Program-made: the position numbers and the translations under genes
Notes under the pieces: generated by a model
What the model was told of the DNA's origin: nothing
What the model saw: only the letters and a program-made list of their open reading frames with translations
The model's database searches: none
In this document: piece by piece, positions 9,678 through 18,405 of the stretch
How the letters are laid out: each line of letters begins with the position of its first letter
How positions within the stretch are numbered: the stretch's first letter is position 1
Origin: Sediminihaliea albiluteola
GTDB taxonomy: Bacteria > Pseudomonadota > Gammaproteobacteria > Pseudomonadales > Halieaceae
Reading direction: 5' to 3'
DNA length: 64,000 nucleotides
Assembly (NCBI RefSeq): GCF_014077625.1
Contig: NZ_JACFXU010000014.1
Location: 62,001-126,000 of the forward strand

Positions 9678-10421
9678 ATGGAGTCATCGATGCTGAGCTC
9701 AACTCAAGCAATAGCCCCAGGTTTTATTATCCTGCGCAAACTGTGCTTCGCTGCCGCATTGGCACTGCCTGTTGCGGTAGTCATTGTACGTCTAGGTTGG
9801 TGGCAAAGCGGCCTACTGCTCTACGCTATTGCCTGCCTGTTGGCGGCAGTCCTGTTAGCTCTAAGCATCGCGCTGAGCCTAGTGCCGCGACTGCGGCCGC
9901 TGCGCAAACATCTCGCAATAACTGCGCTATGCGCCCTGCCAGGCAGCCTGCTACTTGCGATCACACTGGCCGGCCAAGGTGACAGACCAGCGATACACGA
10001 TATCAGCACAGACTTAGTACAGCCCCCTGTATTTACCAATGCCCCGCTGTTACGCGGCAGTGATTCCAACCCGCTGACAATTGACCCGGCTAATCACCAG
10101 CAGCAGCGCCGAGCCTACCCCGACATTGGCACAGTGCACAGCCAATTAGCAGTGGAGGCCGCTTACCAGCGCGCAGGGCAAACGGCCGAAACTCTGGGCT
10201 GGGAAGTTGTCTATATGGATGCCGAGCAAGGCCAGCTTGAGGCCGTCGCAAGCACCCCCATTATGGGTTTTAAAGACGATATTGTTATTCGCTTGCAAGC
10301 AGCAGCAGGCGGCGGCAGCGATATCGACCTGCGCTCAGTATCTCGCGTGGGCGTGGGGGATATGGGCGCTAATGCCAAGCGTATTCGCGCCTTTATCGAA
10401 CAATTTTCACAACAGGAGTAA
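9678..10421 (+). CDS. DUF1499 membrane protein
   Basis: Three hydrophobic segments in the first ~110 residues are followed by a soluble DUF1499 domain (about residues 120-245). The signature is the string from YPDIGTVHS through YQRAGQTAETLGWEV, the D-x-E-Q-G-x-L-E-A-V-A turn, and GFKDDIVIRL followed by DLRSVSRVGVGDMGANAKRI. DUF1499 proteins have no assigned reaction. I chose the ATG at 678 within this kilobase (MESSML) over an upstream TTG; another ATG lies four codons on. The stop is six bases before the next start and the SD of the protease gene lies in its last codons, so both are probably cotranslated. Confidence 0.82.
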   Translation: MESSMLSSTQAIAPGFIILRKLCFAAALALPVAVVIVRLGWWQSGLLLYAIACLLAAVLLALSIALSLVPRLRPLRKHLAITALCALPGSLLLAITLAGQGDRPAIHDISTDLVQPPVFTNAPLLRGSDSNPLTIDPANHQQQRRAYPDIGTVHSQLAVEAAYQRAGQTAETLGWEVVYMDAEQGQLEAVASTPIMGFKDDIVIRLQAAAGGGSDIDLRSVSRVGVGDMGANAKRIRAFIEQFSQQE

Positions 10422-10427
10422 TAAGCA

Positions 10428-11492
10428 GTGCGATTGATCCCCGCCCCAGCGACTATCTTTCTAGCCGGTCTACTGAGCCTACTCTGCACTGCAGCCACAG
10501 CTGCAGCGGACTATCTGAGCTTTGCCACTGAGGACGAAGCCAATAGTACTGAGATTTTCAGTAAAGCCAGCCCTGCGGTGGTCTTTGTGACCAATAAAAC
10601 TCTGCGACAGGATTTCTTTTCACTGGATATTCACGAAATCCCCCGCGGTAATGGCAGCGGTTTCGTGTGGGATAAAAGCGGGCTGATTGTGACTAACTTC
10701 CATGTTATCGCTGGCGCTCACCGGGTCACGGTGACCTTACACGACCAACAAGAGTACGCCGCCGAAGTGGTCGGTATTGCACCAGAAAAAGATCTCGCTG
10801 TGCTGCGCATCAGCGAACCGCCTAAAGATTTGGTAACGCTGCCAATTGGCGACTCATCGGAGCTCAACGTGGGCCGCAAAGTACTGGCAATTGGCAACCC
10901 TTTTGGCCTAGACACCACCCTGACCACAGGCGTGGTCAGTGCCCTCGGCCGGGAAATCAAGGCACCTAGCAACCGCACGATTCGCGGGGTGATTCAGACC
11001 GATGCGGCGATCAACCCGGGCAACTCCGGCGGCCCTCTGCTTAACTCCCTGGGACAACTGGTCGGCGTCAATACGGCAATTTATAGCCCCAGCGGTGCCA
11101 GCGCTGGCATCGGCTTCGCCATCCCAGTCAATACTGTGCGCGATGTGGTGCCACAGCTTATTGCCTACGGCAAGATTTTGCGGCCCAGCTTGGGCATAGA
11201 GCGGGCCAGCGACCGCTGGATTCGTCGCAACCGCATCCAAGGTCTACCCGTGGTACGAGTTTTCCCCGGCTCACCAGCTGCGGCAGCGGGAATCCGCGGC
11301 GCCTACCGCAATGCCCGCGGTGAAATCATGCTCGGCGACGTGATCACCCGTATTGGCGATCGGGAGATTCGCAGCAATGACGACTTTCTCAGCGTACTAG
11401 AACAGCATGAGCCCGGCGACAGCCTGACACTAGAGCTGCGCCGAGGACGCGATAAGCGCCTAGCGACTGTCACCTTAGCCGACTCACACTAG
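10428..11492 (+). CDS. DegS/DegP-like serine endoprotease (S1C) with one PDZ domain
   Basis: A periplasmic HtrA-family protease of 354 residues. The signal peptide covers about residues 1-26. The catalytic triad is visible: His92 in TNFHVIAG, Asp122 in EKDLAVL and Ser200 in NPGNSGGPL. One C-terminal PDZ domain begins near residue 255 (RPSLGIE) and ends with GDSLTLELRRG. One PDZ domain fits DegS-like or AlgW-like proteins rather than DegP. It begins with GTG, supported by CAGGAG overlapping the end of the DUF1499 gene. Known HtrA relatives degrade damaged envelope proteins or sense stress; its substrate here is unknown. Confidence 0.9.
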   Translation: MRLIPAPATIFLAGLLSLLCTAATAAADYLSFATEDEANSTEIFSKASPAVVFVTNKTLRQDFFSLDIHEIPRGNGSGFVWDKSGLIVTNFHVIAGAHRVTVTLHDQQEYAAEVVGIAPEKDLAVLRISEPPKDLVTLPIGDSSELNVGRKVLAIGNPFGLDTTLTTGVVSALGREIKAPSNRTIRGVIQTDAAINPGNSGGPLLNSLGQLVGVNTAIYSPSGASAGIGFAIPVNTVRDVVPQLIAYGKILRPSLGIERASDRWIRRNRIQGLPVVRVFPGSPAAAAGIRGAYRNARGEIMLGDVITRIGDREIRSNDDFLSVLEQHEPGDSLTLELRRGRDKRLATVTLADSH

Positions 11493-11508
11493 AGGCCAGA
11501 GACACTAG

Positions 11509-12258
11509 CTATGACAGCATGCCCCCATCCACTCTGATATCTTCGCCAGTGATATGCGTGGCGTCCTCCGAGGCTAACATGGCGATCACACCCGCAATTG
11601 CCTCGGGGTTTTTGGGACCACTAATTGACATAATTCGCGGCATTAAATCGAAATCCATGGTCTTCGGCCAATCGATACCCTGCGTCATGCCCGAGTTGAT
11701 ATCACCAGGACAAACACAGTTAGCCCGCACTCCCTGTTTGGCATAGTCCACCGCAATACTGCGAGTCATAGCTAAAACACCGCCCTTGCTGGCGGAGTAG
11801 GCCGCACCACAAGGCAGGCCACTTAGGGCCGCGGTCGACGCGGCATTCACAATACTGCCCCCCGACTTGATCAAGTGCGGCAAAGCTTCACGGCACATCA
11901 ACATCGTGCCAGTCAGGTTGATATCTAGTATTTGCTGCCATTTGGCCAACTCTAATTCGCGGCTGTCATCAAAGCGCAGCATGCCGGCCATATTAATCAC
12001 CGCGTAAAGGCTACCTAGTTGCTCTACACAGGCCGCCACACAATCGATAACCTGCTGCTCACTGGAAACATCGCAAGCCTGGGCCAGCGCTGTGCCGCCA
12101 GCGGCACTAATCTCTTTAGCGGTCTCTTCGGCAGCCGCTAGGTTGAGGTCGACACAGAAGATTGCACCGCCCTCTGCGGCAATGCGCAGCGCACTGCCCT
12201 TACCGATACCACTGCCAGCACCGGTGACCAGTACCACTTTATTTTCAAAACGCTGCAT
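11509..12258 (-). CDS. SDR-family NAD(P)-dependent oxidoreductase
   Basis: A classical short-chain dehydrogenase of about 249 residues. The cofactor motif is TGAGSGIGKG near the N-terminus, NMAG follows the fourth strand, the catalytic Ser is in NAASTAALSG, and Tyr/Lys are in YSASKGG. The C-terminus VDGGML is typical of the fabG/hydroxysteroid-type group. The ORF can be read from an earlier codon, but the ATG at 12258 has AAGGAG six bases upstream and gives the expected MQRFENKVVLVTG start. It is divergent from the acyl-CoA dehydrogenase pair, which suggests a role in the same beta-oxidation or steroid-type pathway; the substrate is not known. Confidence 0.88.
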   Translation of the reverse strand: MQRFENKVVLVTGAGSGIGKGSALRIAAEGGAIFCVDLNLAAAEETAKEISAAGGTALAQACDVSSEQQVIDCVAACVEQLGSLYAVINMAGMLRFDDSRELELAKWQQILDINLTGTMLMCREALPHLIKSGGSIVNAASTAALSGLPCGAAYSASKGGVLAMTRSIAVDYAKQGVRANCVCPGDINSGMTQGIDWPKTMDFDLMPRIMSISGPKNPEAIAGVIAMLASEDATHITGEDIRVDGGMLS

Positions 12259-12509
12259 GCCTAGCTCCTTTTTCTTTGTATGAGTCATAAAACAGCATGA
12301 CTAGCCTGGCAAAAGCGGTCAACGCAGAGCGGTTCGCAGCACTGTACCGAGAGCCAATGATTAGCTAAATATGCTACGCTGTGCTGTTCTGTCAACGCGG
12401 GTGACTGATAAGGTTCTTGCCCGTATATTTTTCGGCTATTAAGCTGCAGCCCTTTATCTACGGGCTACAGCGCGGCAAAACTTGTGCCCGAATGACTAGG
12501 AGATAGCAA

Positions 12510-13697
12510 GTGGACGATTTGGAGGACTTTCGTGCCGACGTAAGAGCATGGCTCGAGGCTAACTGCCCTGAAAGCCAGCGCACGCCGGCCACGCCCGATG
12601 AACAGTACTGGGGAGGCCGCCAGGCCAGCTTTGCTAGTGAAGATGCCCGCCTGTGGTTCGAACGCATGCGTGATCGCGGCTGGACTGCTCCAGAATGGCC
12701 CGAAGCCTATGGCGGTGGCGGTCTGTCAGCACAACAGGCCCGCGCTCTAAAAGACGAAATGAACCAGATTGGTGCTCGTCCTCCCCTCTACAGCCTCGGC
12801 TTGTGGATGCTCGGCCCTGCTCTGCTTGAGTACGGCAATGAAGAACAGAAGCAAAAACACTTACGAGCCATCGTCAATGGCGAAATTCGCTGGTGCCAGG
12901 GTTACTCAGAGCCCGGTTCTGGCTCTGACCTAGCCAGCCTACAAACCCGCGCCGAAGACAAGGGCGATCACTTTTTAGTCAATGGCAGCAAAATCTGGAC
13001 CACTTCTGCGGATAAATCCGATTGGATTTTCTGCTTAGTGCGCACCGACCCCAGTGCCAAAAAGCAAAAAGGCATTAGCTTCCTGCTGATCGATATGGCT
13101 ACAGAGGGTGTTAGCACCACACCGATCGAGCTGATCAGCGGCGAATCAGAATTCTGCCAGACCTTCTTCGACAACGTAAAAGTACCCAAAGAGAACCTCG
13201 TTGGCGAGCTCAACAAGGGCTGGTCTATCGCTAAAGCTCTGCTAGTACACGAGCGCAAGCTGATGTCTGAGCTGGGCAGCGAATCGCCCCGCAAAGTACT
13301 CGACCCCGTAGCCGCTGCGCGCGAGTATCTCGACTTTGACCAGGGTAAAATTGCCGACCCCGAACTGCGCCGTGCTTTAACTCGCTATCAAATGCAAATG
13401 CACGCTATTGGCCTCACCCATATGCGCGGCTTTGAAGAGCGCAGCGCGGGCATTCGCAGTGCCGCAGGCTTGGTCATGAAATACCTCGGCACCGAAGCCG
13501 AGAAAGTCAAGAGCGAACTGCTACTGGCTATTCTTGGCAGCCAGGGCTTGGGCTGGGAAGGGGAAGGCTTCACTACCGAAGAGCTGGACACACTGCGACT
13601 CTGGGCTGGATCAAAAACTCTGACGATTGCCGGTGGCACCTCAGAAGTACAGCTGAACGTTATCGCTAAAAACGCTTTAGAACTCCCCCAGTCTTAA
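12510..13697 (+). CDS. Acyl-CoA dehydrogenase, probable catalytic subunit of a heteromer
   Basis: A 395-residue flavoprotein that would introduce the alpha-beta double bond into an acyl-CoA. Motifs seen: WCQGYSEPGSGSDLAS, a KIWTTSADKSDW flavin-binding turn, and the C-terminal TIAGGTSEVQ. The usual Glu of the YEGT motif is replaced by Gly; a Glu at 248 in LLVHERK sits where isovaleryl-CoA-dehydrogenase-type enzymes carry their catalytic base. GTG start with AGGAG upstream. Only 20 bases separate it from a second acyl-CoA dehydrogenase lacking a recognisable base, the pattern of alpha2-beta2 enzymes known from steroid side-chain degradation. Family is firm; heteromer and substrate are inference. 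Confidence 0.88.
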   Translation: MDDLEDFRADVRAWLEANCPESQRTPATPDEQYWGGRQASFASEDARLWFERMRDRGWTAPEWPEAYGGGGLSAQQARALKDEMNQIGARPPLYSLGLWMLGPALLEYGNEEQKQKHLRAIVNGEIRWCQGYSEPGSGSDLASLQTRAEDKGDHFLVNGSKIWTTSADKSDWIFCLVRTDPSAKKQKGISFLLIDMATEGVSTTPIELISGESEFCQTFFDNVKVPKENLVGELNKGWSIAKALLVHERKLMSELGSESPRKVLDPVAAAREYLDFDQGKIADPELRRALTRYQMQMHAIGLTHMRGFEERSAGIRSAAGLVMKYLGTEAEKVKSELLLAILGSQGLGWEGEGFTTEELDTLRLWAGSKTLTIAGGTSEVQLNVIAKNALELPQS

Positions 13698-13717
13698 CAA
13701 GGCCCAAGGAAGCAATC

Positions 13718-14857
13718 ATGGCATTGGTATTAAATGAAGAACAGCGCTTTCTACAGGACACCGCACGGGAGTTCCTCAACAAGCGCGCCCCCGTTTCAGA
13801 ACTGCGTAAACTACGCGATGAACGCGACGAACTAGGCTACAGCCCAGAGCTGTGGCAAGAAATGGTTGAGCTCGGTTGGTCGAGCATTATTCTGCCAGAG
13901 CAATACGGCGGCTTAGAATTCGGTTTTCTTGGCCTTGGCACCGTGTTGGAAGAAACAGGCCGCACCCTTTGCGCCTCGCCCCTATTTGCCACGGCAGTGC
14001 TTGGCGCCTCAGCGCTCTTACTCGGTGCCAGCGAGGCACAAAAAGAGCGGCTACTGCCAGCAATTGCTGCCGGTGAAACCACCTTGGCCCTCGCCTTAGA
14101 AGAGAGCAATCACCACAAACCCCATCACATCGAGACACGCCTCACAGCCAATGAAGGCGGCTACCTATTAAATGGTAGCAAGTGCTTCGTGCTCGACGGC
14201 CATAGCGCAGATCACTTGCTGGTTATCGCACGCTCTTCTGGTGAAATAAACGACCCTGAAGGCCTCACTATGGTCTTAGTGGCGCGCGATGCTGCGGGAC
14301 TTAAGTGCCAGCGCACAATCATGGCCGACAGTCGCAATGCCGCCAATGTGGTATTTGACAATGTTGCCCTTGAGGCCGACGCAGTGATCGGTGAGCTGGG
14401 CGCTGCTTGGCCGGTACTGGAGCAGGTGCTAGACCGCGGCCGTGTAGCCATGGCCGCTGAAATGCTGGGCCTAGCCCGCGAATCATTTGAGCGCACCATC
14501 GCCTATCTCAAAGAGCGCGTTCAGTTTGGGGTCCTCATCGGTACCTTCCAGGGCCTGCAGCATCGCGCTGCCGACATGCAAGCCGAGCTCGAGCTGGCTC
14601 ATTCGGTAGTCCTACAGGCACTATCAAGTGTTGATGACAGCCCCGAGCAGCTTCCTTTAATGGCCAGCTTAGCCAAAACTCGACTCAACGATCTGGTTAA
14701 GCGAGTTACCAACGAGGCTGTGCAAATGCACGGTGGTATTGGTGTCACCGACGAACTAGAAATTGGCCTGTTCTTAAAGCGTGCTCGGGTAGCAATGCAG
14801 ATACTTGGCGACAGTGGTTTCCATCAGGACCGCTACGCTAGCCTCTGCGGCTTCTAG
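13718..14857 (+). CDS. Acyl-CoA dehydrogenase-like partner subunit, catalytic base not found
   Basis: A 379-residue acyl-CoA dehydrogenase-fold protein in tandem with the gene before it. The N-terminal helical domain (EEQRFLQDTAREFL), ILPEQYGGLE, the flavin helix RVQFGVLIGTFQGLQHRAADM and the C-terminal QMHGGIGVTDE are clear. At the helix position where its neighbour has Glu248 this protein has DRGR (about residues 239-242), and the C-terminal EGT motif is absent. It is therefore probably a structural and FAD-binding partner, as in heteromeric steroid-type dehydrogenases. SD AAGGAAG precedes the ATG. Confidence 0.86.
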   Translation: MALVLNEEQRFLQDTAREFLNKRAPVSELRKLRDERDELGYSPELWQEMVELGWSSIILPEQYGGLEFGFLGLGTVLEETGRTLCASPLFATAVLGASALLLGASEAQKERLLPAIAAGETTLALALEESNHHKPHHIETRLTANEGGYLLNGSKCFVLDGHSADHLLVIARSSGEINDPEGLTMVLVARDAAGLKCQRTIMADSRNAANVVFDNVALEADAVIGELGAAWPVLEQVLDRGRVAMAAEMLGLARESFERTIAYLKERVQFGVLIGTFQGLQHRAADMQAELELAHSVVLQALSSVDDSPEQLPLMASLAKTRLNDLVKRVTNEAVQMHGGIGVTDELEIGLFLKRARVAMQILGDSGFHQDRYASLCGF

Positions 14858-14898
14858 ACCTAAGCACTACAATTCAATAAATATATAAGGCTTACGCT

Positions 14899-15258
14899 AT
14901 GGATGCTAAACAAAAATTGGCCGCTGTAGATCGCTACGTAGAAGCATTTGAGAAAGGCGACCTAGACATTATTCGCTCACTCTATGCCGACAACGCAGTG
15001 GTTGAAGACCCTGTCGGTACTGATCCGCACCACGGGCTGGAGGCGATCTGCAAATTTTATGAAGGAGCGCTCGGTGCCGGCATCAAGCTGACCCTGAGCG
15101 GCACTCCCCGCTGCGCCGGCAATGCCGTGGCCTTCCCTTTCAGGGTTAATGGACCGAGCATGAGCATTGAAGTGATCGATGTCTTTGAGTTCAACGATGA
15201 AGGCAAAGTGGTCAAGATGAAAGCCTACTGGGGCCCTGAGAACGTCGAGCAAGGCTAA
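14899..15258 (+). CDS. Steroid delta-5-3-ketoisomerase-like (SnoaL/NTF2 fold) protein
   Basis: A 119-residue NTF2-fold protein with close motif matches to bacterial ketosteroid isomerase, which moves the C5-C6 double bond of 3-keto steroids. Tyr13 in VDRYVEAF, Asp37 in VEDPVGTDP and Asp94 in IEVIDVFEF occupy the places of the catalytic Tyr, Asp and Asp of the Comamonas/Pseudomonas enzymes. It follows the acyl-CoA dehydrogenase pair by 41 bases on the same strand. SnoaL-like proteins are diverse, so a related isomerase or hydratase on another substrate remains possible, but the three aligned acids and the VEDPVG motif favour the steroid enzyme. Confidence 0.75.
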   Translation: MDAKQKLAAVDRYVEAFEKGDLDIIRSLYADNAVVEDPVGTDPHHGLEAICKFYEGALGAGIKLTLSGTPRCAGNAVAFPFRVNGPSMSIEVIDVFEFNDEGKVVKMKAYWGPENVEQG

Positions 15259-15263
15259 AGCTC

Positions 15264-15289
15264 TTTGACGGCGCCACAGCGCCGTCAAA
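15264..15289 (+). terminator. Terminator-like hairpin after the isomerase gene
   Basis: A perfect 11-bp stem (TTTGACGGCGC at 15264-15274, GCGCCGTCAAA at 15279-15289) with a four-base loop starts five bases after the isomerase stop. No T tract follows, so termination may be partial and a small downstream ORF may be read through. Confidence 0.65.
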
Positions 15290-15296
15290 CTACCCG

Positions 15297-15428
15297 ATGC
15301 GGATGCGAATGAAGAAGCGAATTCTCCAAGCCCTCTTTGCAGTCATAGTCATCATCTTTGCGGTTATCCAATTTATTCCCTCGGAACCGCCAGAGCAAGC
15401 TGCACAAGTTCCAGCTGAACAGCCTTAG
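15297..15428 (+). CDS. 43-residue single-pass membrane peptide
   Basis: A small ORF of 43 codons between the isomerase hairpin and cardiolipin synthase. It begins with a very basic start (Arg and Lys at residues 2-8, with three closely spaced ATG codons), then one hydrophobic segment at about residues 9-27 ending QFIP, then a short Pro/Glu/Gln-rich tail to the TAG. This is the layout of a small inner-membrane protein with a periplasmic tail or of an uncleaved signal anchor. No homologue is claimed. The clean topology and lack of rare codons favour a real gene, but the case is weak without conservation data. Confidence 0.4.
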   Translation: MRMRMKKRILQALFAVIVIIFAVIQFIPSEPPEQAAQVPAEQP

Positions 15429-15486
15429 CAATCCAAGGCCTATGGCGGGTGTGCTCCTGTGCTAGAAAGGCTAAACTGTAGCTAGT

Positions 15487-16926
15487 ATGAACTTGGAACT
15501 GTACAGTGAACTGATCGCCTTAATCGCCCTGTTGCTTTACCTGATGGCGATTGCCTCGGCTATTGATGCCACTATGAATGTGCGCACTGCCCAAGGTGCA
15601 ATCGCATGGGCAATTTCATTACTCACCATCCCCTACCTCGCACTGCCTTTTTACTTGGTCTTTGGACGCAATAAATTTGCCGGTTACCTAGAAAAAAGAG
15701 AAGCGATTCGCGATCAAACTTCGCAGCTATTAAAACAAGCACACAATGCGATGGATCAGTTTATCGTTGGCTATTCCGACGAACTGCCACTCTACAACAG
15801 CCTCTACAATCTAAGTCGCACCCCCGCCACTCGCGGCAACCATGTCGAGCTACTCATTGATGGCGAGGCTACCTTTAACAGTATCTTGTCCGGTATTGAA
15901 GCGGCTAAGCACTACGTGCTTATTGAGTTTTACATTATTCGCGATGATGGCTTAGGCGGCCGTTTTACCGACGTGCTTACGCGAAAGGCGCAACAGGGTG
16001 TGGCGGTTTTCCTACTCTTTGATGAGATTGGTAGCCGCAACTTTCAGCGTTCGAAGATGTTCAAAAAATTGCGTAAAGCTGGCGTCAATGCAGTGGCTTT
16101 CAACACCACTCAGGGCTTTCGCAATCGCTTTCAGCTCAATTTTCGTAATCACCGCAAAATTGTTGTTGTGGACGGCGAGCAAGCCTGGGTTGGTGGTCAC
16201 AACATTGCTGACGAATACCTTGGCTACACCAAAAAACGCGGCTTCTGGAGAGATACTCATGCGCGCTTAGAGGGTCCCGCGGTCAGCGGCGCAGAGCTGA
16301 CTTTTGCCACCGACTGGCGCTGGGCCACACGCTCGCCACTGCAACTTGAACACCGTCTTGAGCCGCGCCATTGCGGTGACAGTAAAGTACTGGTATTTGC
16401 CTCTGACCCGGTCAGCACCTTGGAAGAAGCGAGCTTGATGTTTCATCAAGTGATTGTGGAGGCGCGCACTCGAATCTGGATTGCCAGTCCCTATTTCGTA
16501 CCAGACCGGGGTATTGTGTCGGCACTGCAATTAGCCGCTCTGCGTGGAGTCGATGTGCGTCTGATTATCCCCGACGAGCCAGATGGCCCTGTGGTAGCAA
16601 TGGCCAACTGGGCCTTTACCCGTGAGCTGCTGCCCGCTGGGGTGAAGGTCTATCGTTACCAAGGCGGCTTCATGCACCAGAAAGTCTTACTGATGGACAA
16701 CAAGATCGCCGGCGTGGGAACTGCCAACTTTGACAACCGCTCCTTCCGGCTAAATTTCGAAATCACCTTGCTGGTCCACTGCGAGTCCTTCTGTGAGCAA
16801 GTGCAAACAATGCTAGAAAACGACGTCGAAAAATCCCGTCAGGTGACCAGCGAGGAAATTGCCAACAAGTCGATCTTTTTCTACTTAGGTATGGGCATCG
16901 CCCGCCTATTCTCCCCTCTGCTGTAA
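15487..16926 (+). CDS. cls: Cardiolipin synthase (ClsA-type phospholipase D family)
   Basis: A 479-residue membrane enzyme that joins two phosphatidylglycerol molecules into cardiolipin and glycerol. Two N-terminal membrane segments (about residues 6-27 and 38-60, with the FGRNKF turn typical of Cls) precede two phospholipase-D HKD motifs: His222-x-Lys224-x4-Asp229 and His397-x-Lys399-x4-Asp404, each followed by the conserved GG-N or GT-N-D-NRS strands. Length and order match bacterial ClsA. ATG start; the gene stands alone between the small membrane ORF and a convergent symporter gene. Confidence 0.94.
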   Translation: MNLELYSELIALIALLLYLMAIASAIDATMNVRTAQGAIAWAISLLTIPYLALPFYLVFGRNKFAGYLEKREAIRDQTSQLLKQAHNAMDQFIVGYSDELPLYNSLYNLSRTPATRGNHVELLIDGEATFNSILSGIEAAKHYVLIEFYIIRDDGLGGRFTDVLTRKAQQGVAVFLLFDEIGSRNFQRSKMFKKLRKAGVNAVAFNTTQGFRNRFQLNFRNHRKIVVVDGEQAWVGGHNIADEYLGYTKKRGFWRDTHARLEGPAVSGAELTFATDWRWATRSPLQLEHRLEPRHCGDSKVLVFASDPVSTLEEASLMFHQVIVEARTRIWIASPYFVPDRGIVSALQLAALRGVDVRLIIPDEPDGPVVAMANWAFTRELLPAGVKVYRYQGGFMHQKVLLMDNKIAGVGTANFDNRSFRLNFEITLLVHCESFCEQVQTMLENDVEKSRQVTSEEIANKSIFFYLGMGIARLFSPLL

Positions 16927-16984
16927 GCACCCTTCTAATTGCAAGTGTAGTGCCGCGCTGCCCTGTGCTACAAAAGCGCTAGTA

Positions 16985-18373
16985 TTAGTCTCGCCAAGCG
17001 CTAGGATCGATATTCAAATCAATGTAATCATCTGGATTCAAACGGGGTTCAATACCAGTGGCCAGCTGCCGATCATAGTCCCGCAGTAAACGCATACCGA
17101 TACGGAACATCCACACTAAACCGACTAAGTTCACTAAGCCCAAAAGTCCCATCGTCAGATCAGCAAAGCCAAACACTGTGGCTAGGTCCTGCATGGAGCC
17201 CCACAAAATAAGGCCCAATACCATGCAGCGAAACACATTGAACAGCCATTGGTTCTCAGAACTAAAGAAGTTCAAACTATTTTCACCAAGGTAGTAGTTG
17301 TAGAGCACTGAGCTAAAGCCAAATAGCACTAAGGCTATAGCCACAAAATTAGTACCCCACTCGCCTACGTGACTCGCTAAAGCACTTTGGGTGAGAGCCA
17401 CCCCCGCCACGTTCTCGGCACCCGGCTGATAAATATCCGATAGCAAAATAATCAGGGCGGTACAGGTGCACATCACTACGGTGTCGATAAACACACTGAA
17501 AGACTGCACAATACCTTGGTTTGCTGGATGAGGTACCTGAGCCACAGCAGCCACGTTCGGCGCACTGCCAAGACCCGCCTCATTGCTAAACAAACCGCGC
17601 TGCACGCCCTGCATTAGGGCCAGCCCTAAACCGCCACCGACAACGGAACTGAAACCAAAAGCACTTTGTACAATGTGCCATAGTGTCGCTGGGATCTGAG
17701 AAAAGTTTAAAGCTAGCACCACCAAAGCAGCGACTAGATAGCTCAGTGCCATAAAGGGCACGACAATCTCAGAAACCACTGCAATGCGCTGTATTCCGCC
17801 AAAGATCACGCCGGCCAGCAAAGTGACCATCACCAGGCCAGTGATCCAAGTGGGTACGCCAAAAGAGGCTTCTACTGAAGTTGCGACAACGTAGGACTGC
17901 AGAGCGTTAAAGCCAAAACCAAAAGTAATTAATAGCAAGATGGAGTAGATCACCGCCAACCAGCGCTGCCTAACCCCATAGACAAGGTAATAAGCCGGTC
18001 CACCGCGATAGCTGCCGTCTGTTTTACGCCGCTTGAATAATTGAGCGAGTGAGCACTCAAAGAAGCTGGTGGCCATGCCCATGAGGCCAATGACCCACAT
18101 CCAAAAAACCGCCCCCGGGCCACCCAAGGTTATCGCTACGGCCACGCCGGCAATATTGCCGCTGCCAACCCGACCGGCCAAGCTAACTACCAAGGCCTGA
18201 AAAGAGCTAACATGCCCTGGCTGGTGCTTGAAGCCACCCCGCAACACACCGAACATACGGCCAAAGTAACGAAACTGCAGTCCCCGAGAAGCAATGCTAT
18301 AGAGCAAGCCCACGCCGATCAGCGCCACGATCAACACCTGCCCCCACAGCAGATCATTCAGTGTTGCCAGCAT
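16985..18373 (-). CDS. Alanine/glycine:cation symporter (AGCS family)
   Basis: A 462-residue inner-membrane transporter with about ten hydrophobic segments. It carries AGCS signatures: LAGRVGSGNIAGVAVAITLGGPGAVFWMW near the N-terminus (first half quoted separately in the sequence as GRVGSGNIAG), YRGGPAYYL, and GLFSNEAGLGSAPNVAA. The family takes up alanine or glycine with Na+ or H+. It follows another sodium-coupled transporter gene by 32 bases on the same strand, so both probably form one unit for amino-acid uptake. Substrate preference between alanine and glycine cannot be read. Confidence 0.92.
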   Translation of the reverse strand: MLATLNDLLWGQVLIVALIGVGLLYSIASRGLQFRYFGRMFGVLRGGFKHQPGHVSSFQALVVSLAGRVGSGNIAGVAVAITLGGPGAVFWMWVIGLMGMATSFFECSLAQLFKRRKTDGSYRGGPAYYLVYGVRQRWLAVIYSILLLITFGFGFNALQSYVVATSVEASFGVPTWITGLVMVTLLAGVIFGGIQRIAVVSEIVVPFMALSYLVAALVVLALNFSQIPATLWHIVQSAFGFSSVVGGGLGLALMQGVQRGLFSNEAGLGSAPNVAAVAQVPHPANQGIVQSFSVFIDTVVMCTCTALIILLSDIYQPGAENVAGVALTQSALASHVGEWGTNFVAIALVLFGFSSVLYNYYLGENSLNFFSSENQWLFNVFRCMVLGLILWGSMQDLATVFGFADLTMGLLGLVNLVGLVWMFRIGMRLLRDYDRQLATGIEPRLNPDDYIDLNIDPSAWRD

Positions 18374-18405
18374 CGCTATATTCCTCGTTGAGTATTATTA
18401 GCGCC

